From the NCBI GenBank assembly GCA_015680685.1, contig MNCI01004505.1, positions 714,686 through 778,685 on the forward strand: a stretch of 64,000 nt of DNA, in the 5' to 3' direction. The DNA comes from Gnetum montanum. Taxonomy: Eukaryota; Streptophyta; Gnetopsida; Gnetales; Gnetaceae. The notes under the pieces were generated by a model. It was given only the letters and a program-made list of their open reading frames with translations, was not told where the DNA came from and did not search any database. Numbering within the stretch: position 1 is the first letter of the stretch; each line of letters starts with the position of its first letter. A program made the translations under genes and the position numbers. Of the stretch, positions 10,930 to 22,339 are shown in pieces.

Positions 10930-12262
10930 ACAAACAATGGTTCTAGTTTTAATTTAGGCTACTTATACCCTAATTTTGGTTACGCAACCCCTATATAACT
11001 TACCAAATCCATTTACATGGGTAGAACAATGAAATGTTAAGTTATTTAGCATGAAAAACAATTCATGTAAAAGAAATGTCAAGTTTTCATTATTTTTTTA
11101 TTTTTTCTTTTTATTTTAGAGCAAGCCAAACCAATACCGGTTAGAATTTTCAAAATTTTCTCAAATAGAACCTTCTATGAAAATCTACGTTGGTAATGTC
11201 AAGACAAAACAAACTTGCTAGCAACTAAACTAAACCAGCATGTATATGTTTCCTTGGAACTAATCAGCAACTCAGGGAAACGGTCCAAAATACACATTTA
11301 TATATTTATATTTAAAAGAATGATTTCAAGCGTGAAGCCTGCTTGTATTTTTTTAAAATCGTTTCATCAAATTCAAGCGTATTGTAAACTGGCTTCAGAT
11401 TCATCAAATTATATACTCTTTGTGATGTCAACTATTGTGCACTGCATCAAATTGACTTTCTCCATGAATTATAAAACTGCAGGTTTTTTTTAGAGTCACA
11501 GACCTTCGACCTTTTCTACACTGCAGAATTAAAGTGAGTGAAACTCCGGCCATGTTTGAGCCGGGCACGTTCCAATATACGCTTGAACTCTTAAAAACCC
11601 GAATGATTTCACAAAGGAAGGATGAAGCCTCCCATGCAATTTGATCTGCAGTAATAATAAAATTAGAAAAGCAAGAACCGTTTGGAGGACGCCAGCAAGA
11701 TGCACATAACTGCACTGTTGGCAATCTGAGTCAACTTAAATATGCCACCGTCTTCTGTTCTTGAACCATTCAAAACCAAAATTGGAATAACAACAGTATT
11801 ACAATTTCACGATAATCCACATCAACCAATCAGCGACAGCCAAGCCATGTTGAGGATTACCAAGAGAAGAAAATGAGTCAAACTCCGCAGACAAGGAAAT
11901 CTTAGAACAGACGAAACTTGTTCCGGGGGGCAAACATTTTGAAGTCGTCAAAGAGGAAAGATGAACAGGTATTGTGAAATTGTGGACTTCGGAAGGCCAG
12001 CGAGTCAGCAGGAATTATCAATCATTTAATCCTCCTGAAATTCCTCATCTGCAAAGCTAAGCCAGAGCTAAAATCCACTAACAGCCAAGGAGAGACCTGG
12101 TCAAATCCCCAAATTCTGCCGTGAAAACGGCAACGCAGACAGACAGACCCACAACAGCTCAAAACGCATTCATCGTCAAGAAATCATGAAAAAACGGTAG
12201 AGACCCAAAATTAAACGCTCTCAATTAATGCAATTAAATTAAGAAAAGCGGCAACCAAACCC
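10930..12262. repeat. Copy C of the duplicated block, adjoining the PP2C promoter
   Basis: This is the copy nearest the gene. It runs from 'ggttacgcaacccctatataac' through 'gagccgggcacgttccaatata' to 'attaaacgctctcaattaatgc' and 'gcggcaaccaaaccc'. Similarity to A and B stops near 12262, where the GC-richer PP2C promoter begins. On the minus strand a short frame near 11545-11590 ('KRILERARLKHGRSF') is partly kept in B, so the block could contain the end of a lost gene. That reading is weak. Confidence 0.65.
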
Positions 12263-12831
12263 AGGATGATGATAATCATAATAATAATAATAGCAGCAGA
12301 GCGAAATGGCTGTTGGTTTTCATTTCATACTGTGCATGGTAAAATACGCGCACGAAATCCTCGATACTGACGGTGGAGCATCGGATGTGGGCGCCGATTC
12401 TGTGTGAAGGAGCTGCTGCTGGGCTGTACGCGTTAGACCCGTTTCAGATTTTCAATTTCAACGCCTGCTTTGACCCAAAACAGGAAGCCAGAAGGAGAAT
12501 GAAGAATAAGAAAAAGTAAAGGCGGAACACGCATTTACGCATCTGTGCCGTCCATCGAGAACAAGAGCACACGCATTGACTGAAGTAGCGGCCGTTTGAA
12601 CAAGCAAGAAACGTACGCGAGGCACACAAACCGAATCAAATCTGGATTGCGTCTGTTTCCCACCCGCCCATTAAATCCCCCCCGGGAACCGGCCCCGAAT
12701 TCCGCACATATCACACACAGCAGATTTTGAATTCAATTCTACATTCGATTCGAATTCAGGAACCCTAATTTCTTTATCATCGTCATCATTCGTCTGTAGC
12801 ACCGGCGGTAGCTGCAGAAATAATAATCATC
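12263..12831 (+). promoter_or_regulatory. Putative promoter and 5' UTR of the PP2C gene
   Basis: The region is clearly richer in G+C than the flanks, with CpGs ('gtacgcgttagacccg', 'cggccgtttgaa', 'ccccccgggaaccgg'). The weak TATA-like 'cattaaatcc' near 12670 is the only core candidate. 'tttctttatcatcgtcatcattcgtc' just before the ATG looks like a pyrimidine-rich leader. There is no experimental start site and element assignment is uncertain. Confidence 0.4.
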
Positions 12832-14818
12832 ATGGCGTGCCTTAGAGTAGAACCTCCTTCGTATCTGCGATGGCTGAGCACCGGACCTTCTGCAATTGAA
12901 GGGCTCGGAAAAACCAACATGTTGGCCTGTCCTTCTACGCCCCTGCTCAGATCTCCCTCTGTTGCACATGAGGCCTCTGAAACAACGAGTACTGCGGTGC
13001 TCAGGGCTAATAACAGCAGATTCAGGCCTGTGATTGATGTTAATGGAGGAAATCAGCCGTTTCTGAGCTTGCTGAATAGCAGCAATGGCGGAGATTCGGG
13101 AACTTCTGGGGCTCTGAAGCGAAAAAGGCCACCGCCCATTAGTATTCCCTGCTCCGGAGGTGCCCAGATCATGGTGCCTGACAATGGCCCCTCTCAGACG
13201 AGCTCATATGGCCTCCGCCACGCTGTTCTCTGCAAAAAGGGCCGCCGGCCCCGCCTTGAAGATACGTTCGCCGCTGCTCCGGATCTTCTTGGCGATTCTT
13301 CCGTGGTATGTATTTGCAGGTTTCAAAGCTTGAGTTTTGGTTTGATGAAGATTAGGGATTGTTCGGTTTTGTTGTGCTGGATTCGGTATTTTCGTTTTTC
13401 TGGTTTGATTGAAAACTGGATGAGGAAATGGAGCTCTGGTGGGATTTTTGGATAGGTTAGGAGTTACAGAAATGGTAAAAGTAGGATTTTGTTGATTTTC
13501 AGATAAGATTTTATTATGGGGAGTGGGGGATGATCGCTGGGTGATTTGTGAGCCTTTGTTTCCTGAATTTTGATAATCCCTGACAACCAAATTTTCTGGC
13601 CTCTGTGACTCAGTCTGTTTTTCTTTGAAACTTGATATCGTTTTTCTGTGTTCCAGAAATTACTCCTTTCTAAATCTTTGCATGGGGAAGAATTTGATTG
13701 TTGATTTTTTTTTCTTTTTTGGTTTTTAGCAATATTATAAGCAAGTTTCAATGGCACGGTTGCTTATTGAGCCTTGGATTGTTTTGCAGGCCTTTTTTGG
13801 AATATTTGATGGCCACAGTGGCAACAAGGCTGCAGAATATACTGCTGCTAACATTGGAAAGAACATCATGAATTCCTTGACCCATGAAAACAACAACCTT
13901 GAGGAAGCTATCAGGGCTGGATACCTGGCAACGGATGCTGAGTTCTTGAAGCAGGTTAGCTTTGTGGAACTTAAACAAACAAGTGTATTTTATCATGGTT
14001 TTCAAGTTTCTTTGATTTTGGCTAACATGTCCTTTCTTTTTGTGCAGAAAATTGGTGGTGGGACTACTTGTGTAACTGCCCTTATCATGGAAGGTAGCGT
14101 GGTGACTTCCAACGTGGGTGATTCTCGAGCAGTGTTGAGCAGAAATGGTGTTGCTGAGGCCCTAACTCATGATCATCGCCCATGCAGGGAAGATGAAAAG
14201 CGTAGGATAGAAACTTTGGTAAGCATTTCAGTGGTCTAACAAGTTAGAATTGTTTGCAGTTTATCTTTCTTAGGCTCAACCATAGCTTCAGTTTTCTTCA
14301 ATGTCATCATAGAACTCTTTGATTTAATCTTAGATTCAAAATTGCAGGGCGGTTACGTTGATTGTCGTCATGGAATCTGGCGAGTCCAAGGAAGCTTGGC
14401 AGTTTCCAGAGCAATAGGTGATATGCACATGAAAGAATTCATAATAGCTGAACCAGAAAGCAGGACAGTTGACATTACTCCGGAATGTGAGTTCTTGATA
14501 ATGGGATCGGATGGATTATGGGATAAGGTATTTGTCTTTTTATGAACATTTAAGTTATGTGATTATCTATGTAGCCTGATGAATTTGCTTAAATTTTTTC
14601 TAGGTGGGCTGATGAATTTTTTTTTCTATTTTGTGTAGGTTGGCAATCAAGAAGCAGTGGATATTGCTAGACGTTACTGTGTTCAGGAGAAGCAGCACCC
14701 AGGTGGCCCAATTGCAGCATGCAAAAAACTTGTAGACTTAGCAGTACAACGGGAAGCCCTAGATGATATTAGTGTAATGATAGTTCAGTTGGGGCATTTC
14801 TGTCCTGCAAAGCTTTAA
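12832..14818 (+). CDS. Protein phosphatase 2C, clade B (AP2C-like), 5 exons
   Basis: A Mg/Mn-dependent Ser/Thr phosphatase of the PPM family. Exons are 12832-13305, 13790-13954, 14048-14218, 14348-14527 and 14639-14818. All introns are GT-AG and phase 0, and the product is 389 aa. The N-terminal 130 residues are variable and hold KRKRPPPISIP at 96-106, which fits the MAPK-docking (KIM) consensus of clade B PP2Cs such as Arabidopsis AP2C1. The catalytic part has 'KKGRRPRLEDTF' (135-146), 'FGIFDGHSG' (161-169, metal-binding D165/G166), 'GGTTCVTALI', 'NVGDSRAVLSRNG', 'LTHDHRP', 'GSLAVSRAIGD', 'MGSDGLWDKV' and the terminal 'DDISVMIVQL'. All metal-ligand acids are visible, so an active enzyme is expected. 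One oddity is DGHSG in place of the usual DGHGG. The start is the first in-frame ATG, after a GC-rich leader. By family, it probably dephosphorylates MAP kinases in stress signalling. Confidence 0.93.
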
Positions 14819-17800
14819 TCACATTTTGTCAGAAGGCCTTGAACCTAACAAAACAAAATTGAAATAGAAGTGACGTTCTGCATATGCATGAATCTGGGTA
14901 GAATGATTTTCGTTGGAGTATTGAATAGCCTCTTTAAGGAGTTCTACACCCTGTATTGTTTTTCTTACAAGGGCAAGTAGAATTCTTACATTTTTATCGT
15001 TCCGTCTTTTGATGGGCATATGTCTTCCACTTTTTTTAAGTGATGGGAGACACGGTTGTACAGAAAATACAAGTTTAGATTAACAACGTTACTCTGATTC
15101 TTTTATTTTTTGGTAGGATTTTGAAATGTTCTCCATTGTTGGTAAAATTTCACTGTGAATTCGCATGGGCAATATAGAGAATTTATCCAAATTGTTGTTG
15201 TTCATGCCGCGATGTGCAATTGCACAAGCAAATTTTCAAGCTATCTAGAATAATTTATTCTACTTTATATGAAAATATTATCCAATAGTTTCTGAAGTTG
15301 AATGTACATGGTAAACCCCTAACAATGCTGGCGTATTGATGTTTTCAAATGATTTGTATCTGTGTTTTTGTGGTATTTGATGTAAAAAATTTTAAAAATT
15401 AAAATTGCATGAACAGGTTTCGAAATCCAGAGATAAATTTATCCTCTTCAGTAATAGATATTAGGCATTTATATTTAGAAATGAATTTGTTAGAGTGTTA
15501 TGAATTGAATAGTTGTGGGTTAGTACTTTAACGGGTTTGTCAGGCCAGTTCCGTTTGTCCTGATCTTTTCTACCATGCTTATATAACTCATTGGTATAAA
15601 ACTTGGAATGCGAGTTAGAAGCCATGAAGCCGTAACAACAATATTCAGGGCTAATAAGAATTTTCATGAGGCAAGATGATATTGCCGTAATCATTGGTAT
15701 TAAACTTCATTACCAATTGAGCACTTTAACGAAAAATCTTTTTATTGTTCTATGTGGAGCTACTTCCATTTGTGCTATGATTGCATTCTTTTGGAGAAAG
15801 ACAGAAAGCAACTGGCTGGGACAACGTTTGGGTTGATGATGCAGGTAAATGACAGTAAGCTATCACTGGTTGCATGGTGAAATGGATTTAATAATACTTC
15901 ATTCTATGGCTCCAGAGAGTGCATTGACTTTATTTTGAATATCATCAATTTGGGAAGAGGGAAGAGATGTATGTTTTGGCTCGAAGTCTATGTAACATGA
16001 AGTCAGGTTGTTTCTTTTTAGGTTCATATGTTGAAAATATCCAGTGAAACTTATGTCTTCGATCAATTTTCTTAAAAGTCCTTGGCCAGAGTTTTATGCT
16101 TTTAAATGTTTTTAATCGTTAAGTGATACCTTTCATTTTATCACTTTTGTAAAAAATGGAATTTTTTTTTTAATTCTGGACTTATGTTAATCTAGATCAA
16201 TTATAATTTTGTGTTCCTTTGTTTGTTTGTTGTCAAATAAGATGAAAACTAAATTAAATGAAATTGATAATAAAAGATTTACCAAGGTACACAGAGTTTA
16301 TTGTAGAATACTGTTAGGCTTTTAAGATCCTAATAAATTGTCCTGTTTTAAAATTAAAACTGAAAGTCATTTAGAGGTTATTTTAATGCTAATCTGGATA
16401 ATGCCAATGCAAACAAGCCTTGTATTAGCATCCAAAAGATAATTTAATCATTTCTTCTAAACTGAATTAAATCTGTTTGGATAAATAGTAGTAAGTTCTA
16501 TAAATTCAACAATGTTGATCTTCCTACCTACAAATACATCCACCTAGTTTTACTTTACTAAAAAAAAAATTCAAATAAAAAATATTGGTTGATATAGTGC
16601 AAATTATGCATTAAACGTGTACAAAAAATGTAACTTTGATGTATCAACAACACATCATGATTGATTTTTAAAATGATATTTGAGTGGTTTAAAAAAATAA
16701 TGGAATTATCATAAGATGAGAATGTTTCTTGTAGCTTGTAGTTCTAAATAATATCCTAGAATAGAAATTAATAGATACTCTTTGTTAACTTTCAATAGTT
16801 CAAGATTGTGAAATGAGTATTCACATGGTCTCATTGCAATCATATTAAGTATGGTAGATAAATTGGGTCATTCTTTGAATTTTATAATTGAAAAATTATT
16901 GTACAAAATAGACTAGAGAGTAAAATTGTATAACAATTATATATGAAAAATGTTTCTTAGAAATCAATGTTAATAGCCATCAATTCCATAAATGGATTGT
17001 TTTATATCATGAAATGTGTCTATCATGTTAACATTATCAAATCAAAGAGTTGATCTAATCCTAGATTTTTGTATTAAGAAATTATACACAATTTTGCAGC
17101 ATAACACTATTAATTTTTAGTTTCCTACATTAAGTTTCCTTGATCAAGCTAGATGTCATGAGATTATGACATTATTTGTTATGGCTGCAGAAAAAAATTC
17201 ATTTAAAAAAACCAAAAAGGAATCCAAAAATCAAATTACTCTTCCTAACACTTTTTAAGACAAAGAACAATTACTTGTTTGGTCAATTGATTTCATTCTT
17301 TTTTCTAACAATTTTGCAAAAATCAAAACTAGTTTTATCTAAATCAGCATTGATACTGTCGTTAGGTAATTTCAATTTAGTTGTTTAAATTTAAATCAAT
17401 TTCACTTATTCTCTAAATCAATTTACCAAATGAGTTTAATCAAAATCATAACCAATTTCAACATCTTACATAAAATTCATTTAATGTACTAACAAAATTC
17501 GTTGTCAAAACAATGACTATTTTTTGTGTTTGGAAGTAAACATTTGTAAATGAATCTCAATCAATCTATAGTACTTGTGTAATCCATTTGAAGGTCCTAC
17601 TTATTCCTAAATTTTTTCTGCATAGTCAAAAGCATGCTATGTACAAAAAGTATTACAATTTTTTTCTTCAAAATATTGATGACCCTACAAAAAATCAAAG
17701 ACTCTAATTGAAATGATAGTATGTATCTAGCCAAATTTATTGTAAACAAATTTTGTTTTGTTTCCTAAGAGAGGAAGAATTTGCATAATCATGCAAAGAC

Positions 17801-18209
17801 AAAGAATTTGCATTAACATGTCATGTCCTTGCTCTTGTGTGAATCACACCATTTTGCATGAGCTATAGAAACTTTATAACCTCAAACATAGTAATGTAAA
17901 CTCTTACAATCGAGCATTGGTAGCATTGAAAAAATAGGAGAGCACTTTTTGAGGGTTTTGAATGAATTTGAAAAAAAGGTTAAACGAAATTGATTTTTAC
18001 CTTTAAAAACAAAATCGATTTTTACCACAAACAAAATAGATTACCTTTAAAAATGAAAATGCAAAGAAATAGCATGAATTTGATTTTCAATCAAACGAAA
18101 TTGCTATTAAAAAATGGCATACCAAAGTCAATTTACCAAAGGAATAATTAAAGGCTATACATGCATACACTCTCCTACCTATCTTTATCAAGTGCCTTGT
18201 TTACCTAAT
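14819..18209. other. PP2C 3' UTR and intergenic sequence
   Basis: The first few hundred bases are presumably the PP2C 3' UTR, with no decisive poly(A) signal. The rest is strongly AT-rich. I found no gene, tRNA or structured repeat; the short ORFs (for example near 17176) are low-complexity lysine/phenylalanine runs. Confidence 0.4.
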
Positions 18210-18537
18210 TTCCTAATTTAGATTTTGCTAAAGCCTCAAATAAGAAATTTTACTGGAAGTTAAGAAAAATAAAAATCATATTTATAATCTATCCTTACAT
18301 TATGATTATGTTCTGCTGCCGGCTAATCTTATTGCTTTATGAATTGATCAAAGAATGTTTCACTCAATAACTAAATATAATAACCCGCTGGCTAATCTTA
18401 TTGCTTTATGAATTGATCAAAGAATGTTTTGCTCAATAACTAAATATAATATCCAAATATAATAACCCACTGGCTAATCTTATTGCTTTATGAATTTATG
18501 AATTGATGAAAGAATGTTTTACTCAATAACTAAATAT
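18210..18537. repeat. 328-bp direct repeat, left copy (flanks LINE)
   Basis: From 'ttcctaatttagattttgc' to 'aataactaaatat' it matches 19937-20264 base for base in length, and I saw one mismatch (cactGgct versus cactAgct). It ends against a single N at 18538. The repeats bracket the LINE fragment exactly, as target-site duplications would. Confidence 0.92.
18321..18537. repeat. Internal tandem repeat of 69-82 bp, three units
   Basis: Units start with 'ggctaatcttattgcttta' at 18321, 18390 and 18472; the second is longer by an extra 'atccaaatataa'. The same three units recur in the right-hand copy from about 20048. Confidence 0.9.
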
Positions 18538-18538
18538 N

Positions 18539-19936
18539 TAAGAATTTGAGATTTTTTCATAATATTTAAATGGTTAGAGTTGGACGAATTAGTGTTCTGG
18601 AAAAGAGTAGTGCATCTACGCTTCCATATAACGTAAAGAACGAGGGGCCTAATAACTTTCCAAAGAAACAGAAGGTCAGAAAAGGGGGTGGCCAAAAAGC
18701 CGAATAAGATATCCTCATGGGAAAATGTGCACAAAGGAAAAACCTTAGAAACCCATTCCCATGAAGACTGAGTGAAAGGGCAATGCCAAAAAACATGGAC
18801 AAAATTTTCAGGACCTACACAGAGAGGGCAGGTAGGGTTTGAAATCTCAAGGTATTCACGACGTTTGCCGATAGGTAGGCCTTGATGCAAGAGGCACCAA
18901 AGAAATTGCTTAATTTTTGGAAGAGTCGGAAGGCTCCAAACTCGTGAAAAGAGAGAGAGCCAAAACTGTTCAGACTTTTCTTTGTGCCATGATCGATTGC
19001 AACGGTTAACAATCGTAGAGGAATCATGCAACAATTGAAAGGGCACATGAGGTTTATAGGGTAGAAGGTTCGATCCATTAGTCCATTGAAGACCATGGAA
19101 GAGACTAGGAACCGAAGCTTCCACATGCAAATTCTGATGAATGAAGTGATAAAGTCTATCAAGGCAATGGTGCATAATTCTGGAAGCCCCATATAAGTTT
19201 TCGAACATATCCCAAGTAATCCACTGATTGGTGAGACGAAGACAGCTAAGGGAAACAACTCCCTTTTGAAACCAGATGGTGGCTACCCTGGCATTTGAGG
19301 TGGCTAGAGGAGCAGGACATAGGGGTAGCCAGCAAGGGCAAATCTTAGAAAGAAGAGTAGGATTGATATGTATATTATTCCAATTCACATGAGAATGTAA
19401 GACTTGCCAAGCCTTCCAAATGCTTTTGAAAACATGTGTTCCAGGAATGATAATGTTGTGAGGAGAAAAGATCCAATTAATAGGGTGCATACCCTTCCAG
19501 ATAGACCTATTCGTAGGAAATGCTTGTCGAAGCCTTAACTGAAGGAGATTCCCAATAATATTGGGGGCATCTAAGTGCTGAATCAACCACTTAGCGACAA
19601 GGGTGAGACCTTGCTTAAAGGAGTTCAAAAAGCCCAATCCTCCTTTGTTCTTAGGAAGAGTAACTATATTCCAGGCTACACGATGAAAGCCTTTTTGAGA
19701 GTCCTTAGATGACCACATGAAGTCTCGAAATAAACGTTCAAGCTTTTGATAAGAAGCATGGGAAGGGGCCCAACATGACGAGTAATAAACATGGGTAGAG
19801 GCACAAATAGACTTACAGATTAGATACCTTCTGGCAAGGGTGAGGGGTTTGGTTTTCCATTTTTCCATTTTTCTGTGAATTCGAGCAATTACTTGGTCCT
19901 AGAGCTCGGACCTTGGGCCTCTAAAGCGAAAGGGAA
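18539..19936 (-). pseudogene. 5'-truncated LINE, ORF2 C-terminal part
   Basis: The minus frame (ATG-like start at 19868, upstream frame open to 19936 with one TAG) encodes the region after the RT domain of a plant L1-type ORF2: 'HVYYSSCWAPSHASYQKL', 'KGFHRVAWNIVTLPKNKGG', then the zf-RVT domain 'LPKIKQFLWCLLHQGLP' and 'NPTCPLCVGPENFVHVFWHCPF'. It matches the LINE at 40.7-45.8 kb at roughly half of residues. The 5' truncation falls in the 'GIPF' motif. The 3' end lacks stop, UTR and poly(A) because the sequence meets the N at 18538. 449 codons are open, so the insertion is fairly young. Confidence 0.9.
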
Positions 19937-20264
19937 TTCCTAATTTAGATTTTGCTAAAGCCTCAAATAAGAAATTTTACTGGAAGTTAAGAAAAATAAA
20001 AATCATATTTATAATCTATCCTTACATTATGATTATGTTCTGCTGCCGGCTAATCTTATTGCTTTATGAATTGATCAAAGAATGTTTCACTCAATAACTA
20101 AATATAATAACCCGCTGGCTAATCTTATTGCTTTATGAATTGATCAAAGAATGTTTTGCTCAATAACTAAATATAATATCCAAATATAATAACCCACTAG
20201 CTAATCTTATTGCTTTATGAATTTATGAATTGATGAAAGAATGTTTTACTCAATAACTAAATAT
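19937..20264. repeat. 328-bp direct repeat, right copy
   Basis: Partner of 18210-18537, starting directly at the 5' truncation point of the LINE and continuing into unique sequence ('aatatcccgcttcc'). Confidence 0.92.
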
Positions 20265-21652
20265 AATATCCCGCTTCCTCCTCAATTGTAGCAAAATTTA
20301 TAATAATTTCTCTAAGACGATATGAGGTTAGATCGAAGCTTGACAAAATCTTCCAAGATGACGTTAGATTGAAGCTTGGGAAAGTTAGAACCAAATTATT
20401 CATAGAGCCATATAGGTCTAATAGGAGCTAGAATGAGTCTATCCTCCAGATTTCGATCCCAAATACAATAACGCACACAATCCTGTTTCTATAAATTTCA
20501 CACATAATTTCCCGTTTCCATAAATTCCACATATTCTTTGTACTAAGACTATTCCTATTCCAAACTCATGACCTCCCCAGTAACGGAACCCACCCGAATC
20601 CAAGATTTCGGCACCCCTGAATTTATTGGTAATTATCCCTGACCTAAGTCTACATAACAATTTTAATTCAGCCTTGAATAGATATTTAAAATACGGCAAT
20701 ATCGTCTTGCCTCATGTGAACCTGAATAAAACGGTACGTGTTAAACCTATTTCTTCTGTATCTCACGACTTTTTATGCTCTTCCTTCATAATTGTTGTTG
20801 AAAAGCATCATGCATTTGCTGTCTTTGCAGAGCTCCCATGCAAATCAGTCCTCTTACACTTTCTTGAATTGTCAGAACTTACGAAATTACAGAGAATTCA
20901 CAACTGAGATATCGAACATCTACAATTGGTGAATAGATCTTTATAATAAAATGCAACGCGGCAACATTCCGTGTTAGAAACCAAATGCAGAGTGCCCCCG
21001 CAAGCAAAGCGTTTCCAAGCAGCAGACTTTACTCTTCGTATATGCCCGATCTTATACAACGTAGGGCTAAATTCGCTGAAGCTGAATGTTTTTGAATCTT
21101 ATCAGAAATGCTAAAAACATTCAGCCTCCATTTAAAGCTAAATGAAAGGGTAGCCCGTTTCTTCAGACAAACACTTGCCACCAAAATCAAACCTTAACAT
21201 AACCTGATTTCTCAAACACTGAATTTTCCAAGAAACGAACACTACGAATACATTTCTGCCGTTCATGTCAAGCAAACGGAACTTCATTTCCGCAACAGAA
21301 AGGACCGAAGAATAATAATTCATCTATTCGAACGAAAATCCATTCACGCAACTTTAGCAAAGCGAAATAAATAACGCTATGCATCAAAACTAGAACATTG
21401 TTTCTAAGCAAACAAAAACACAAACACAAAAAATCCTCAACAACATTTACCGAACATGTTCATTACCAGAAACGCATGTGCTACAAAACAAAACCTCGCC
21501 TGAGATTGCAACCAAAACCGGAGCACCATACACGAAAAAGAGTAAAGAAACCGAACGAAAAAAACAAAACAAAACAAGAGAAAACATCTTACACATGAAT
21601 CCTAAACCCTACGCTAAAGCCCTAGCGCCTAAACAGAAACTCTCGGGAAGCT
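20265..21652. other. Intergenic and probable 3' flank of the 152-aa gene
   Basis: No recognisable coding region. 20439-20699 (-) and 20626-20907 (+) are open but show no family features. The part nearest 21653 is presumably the 3' UTR of the minus-strand gene, though no clear poly(A) signal can be fixed. Confidence 0.4.
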
Positions 21653-22111
21653 TCAGTTGCGCTTCATGGCGGCAGAAATGGCGGAAAACGTGCCGCCGAG
21701 GGCGCTGAAGATTTGCGGAACGGCATTTGCTGCAGCGGAGGCGACAACGCCGATGGCGAAGGCCTGCGCGGGGCCGGGCTTCGAGTCGATCTTCATTTCC
21801 ATGGCGGTGAGGCGCGCGTTCAGCTGCTGTGTGCGCTTCGCCGAATTCGGATGCGAACTCTCGGCCTTCAAACGCTCGATAAGATCCTCCGCGAAGTCCT
21901 GTAAATCTGAGATTGCACACAGTGGCGCCTCTTCTTTACTTACGCCCTTGGCCTCGTACAGCTTCAAAAGGTCCTGCGGCTGCTTCTTTTTCCGCCGAGG
22001 TCGAGCGCTCTGTGCTTCTGCTGCTTTTCGCTGTTGTTGCTCGTTCTCGTTTATCGTTTCTTTCATTGCTGCCTTTTCTGGCAGCGATGTTTTTTCCGCT
22101 GCTGCAGACAT
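21653..22111 (-). CDS. Small single-exon protein of unknown function, hydrophobic C-terminus
   Basis: 152 aa, ATG in a strong plant context (gccATGtc) at 22111, TGA at 21653. Residues 1-48 are polar and basic with 'QQQRKAAEAQ' and 'RPRRKKKQPQ' (nuclear-signal-like). The middle (about 49-112) is a charged helix-like segment with 'DLLKLYEAKGVSKEEAP', 'DFAEDLIERLKAESSHP' and 'LNARLTAMEMKID'. Residues 113-148 are Ala/Gly-rich and hydrophobic ('AFAIGVVASAAANAVPQI'), possibly a membrane tail, ending in KRN. Codon use is GC-rich and CpG-rich, unlike the repeats around it, which supports a real gene. The opposite strand is also open at 21657-22271 (204 codons), but its product is Cys/Ser/Phe-rich with no family features. 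I do not recognise the family. Confidence 0.7.
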   Translation of the reverse strand: MSAAAEKTSLPEKAAMKETINENEQQQRKAAEAQSARPRRKKKQPQDLLKLYEAKGVSKEEAPLCAISDLQDFAEDLIERLKAESSHPNSAKRTQQLNARLTAMEMKIDSKPGPAQAFAIGVVASAAANAVPQIFSALGGTFSAISAAMKRN

Positions 22112-22339
22112 GGCGGAACTCTGTCTCTGTGTGTGGAGTGGAAGAGTGGATTGGAATTTGGATTATGTTCCGCTAGACTTGGATTTCCTGGGCGGAGCGG
22201 GTGTGATATGGAGATATTTGTGGAGTTTGCTCAAGATTCTTGAGAAATCTGCGGCGTCTCTGGAGTGGTAGTATTTTCACTGTTTTGCAAGATAAAATAC
22301 AGTGCAGCTTCTGGACTCTTATGCTTTTTATCTTGGGGA

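Noticed and set aside
11428-11724. 98-codon minus frame in block C
   Set aside because: The matching frame in block B is broken and only a few residues agree, so coding function is not supported beyond a weak hint.
13204-13590. 128-codon antisense frame over PP2C exon 1 and intron 1
   Set aside because: It lies opposite confirmed PP2C coding sequence and crosses its splice site; composition follows from the sense strand.
18321-18537. Possible CRISPR-like array of spaced repeats
   Set aside because: These are contiguous 69-82 bp tandem units without distinct spacers, in a plant genome.
21657-22271. 204-codon + strand frame overlapping the 152-aa gene
   Set aside because: Cys/Ser/Phe-rich product without domain features, expected as the complement of a GC-rich gene. 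The minus frame has the better start context and protein-like composition, though neither is proven.
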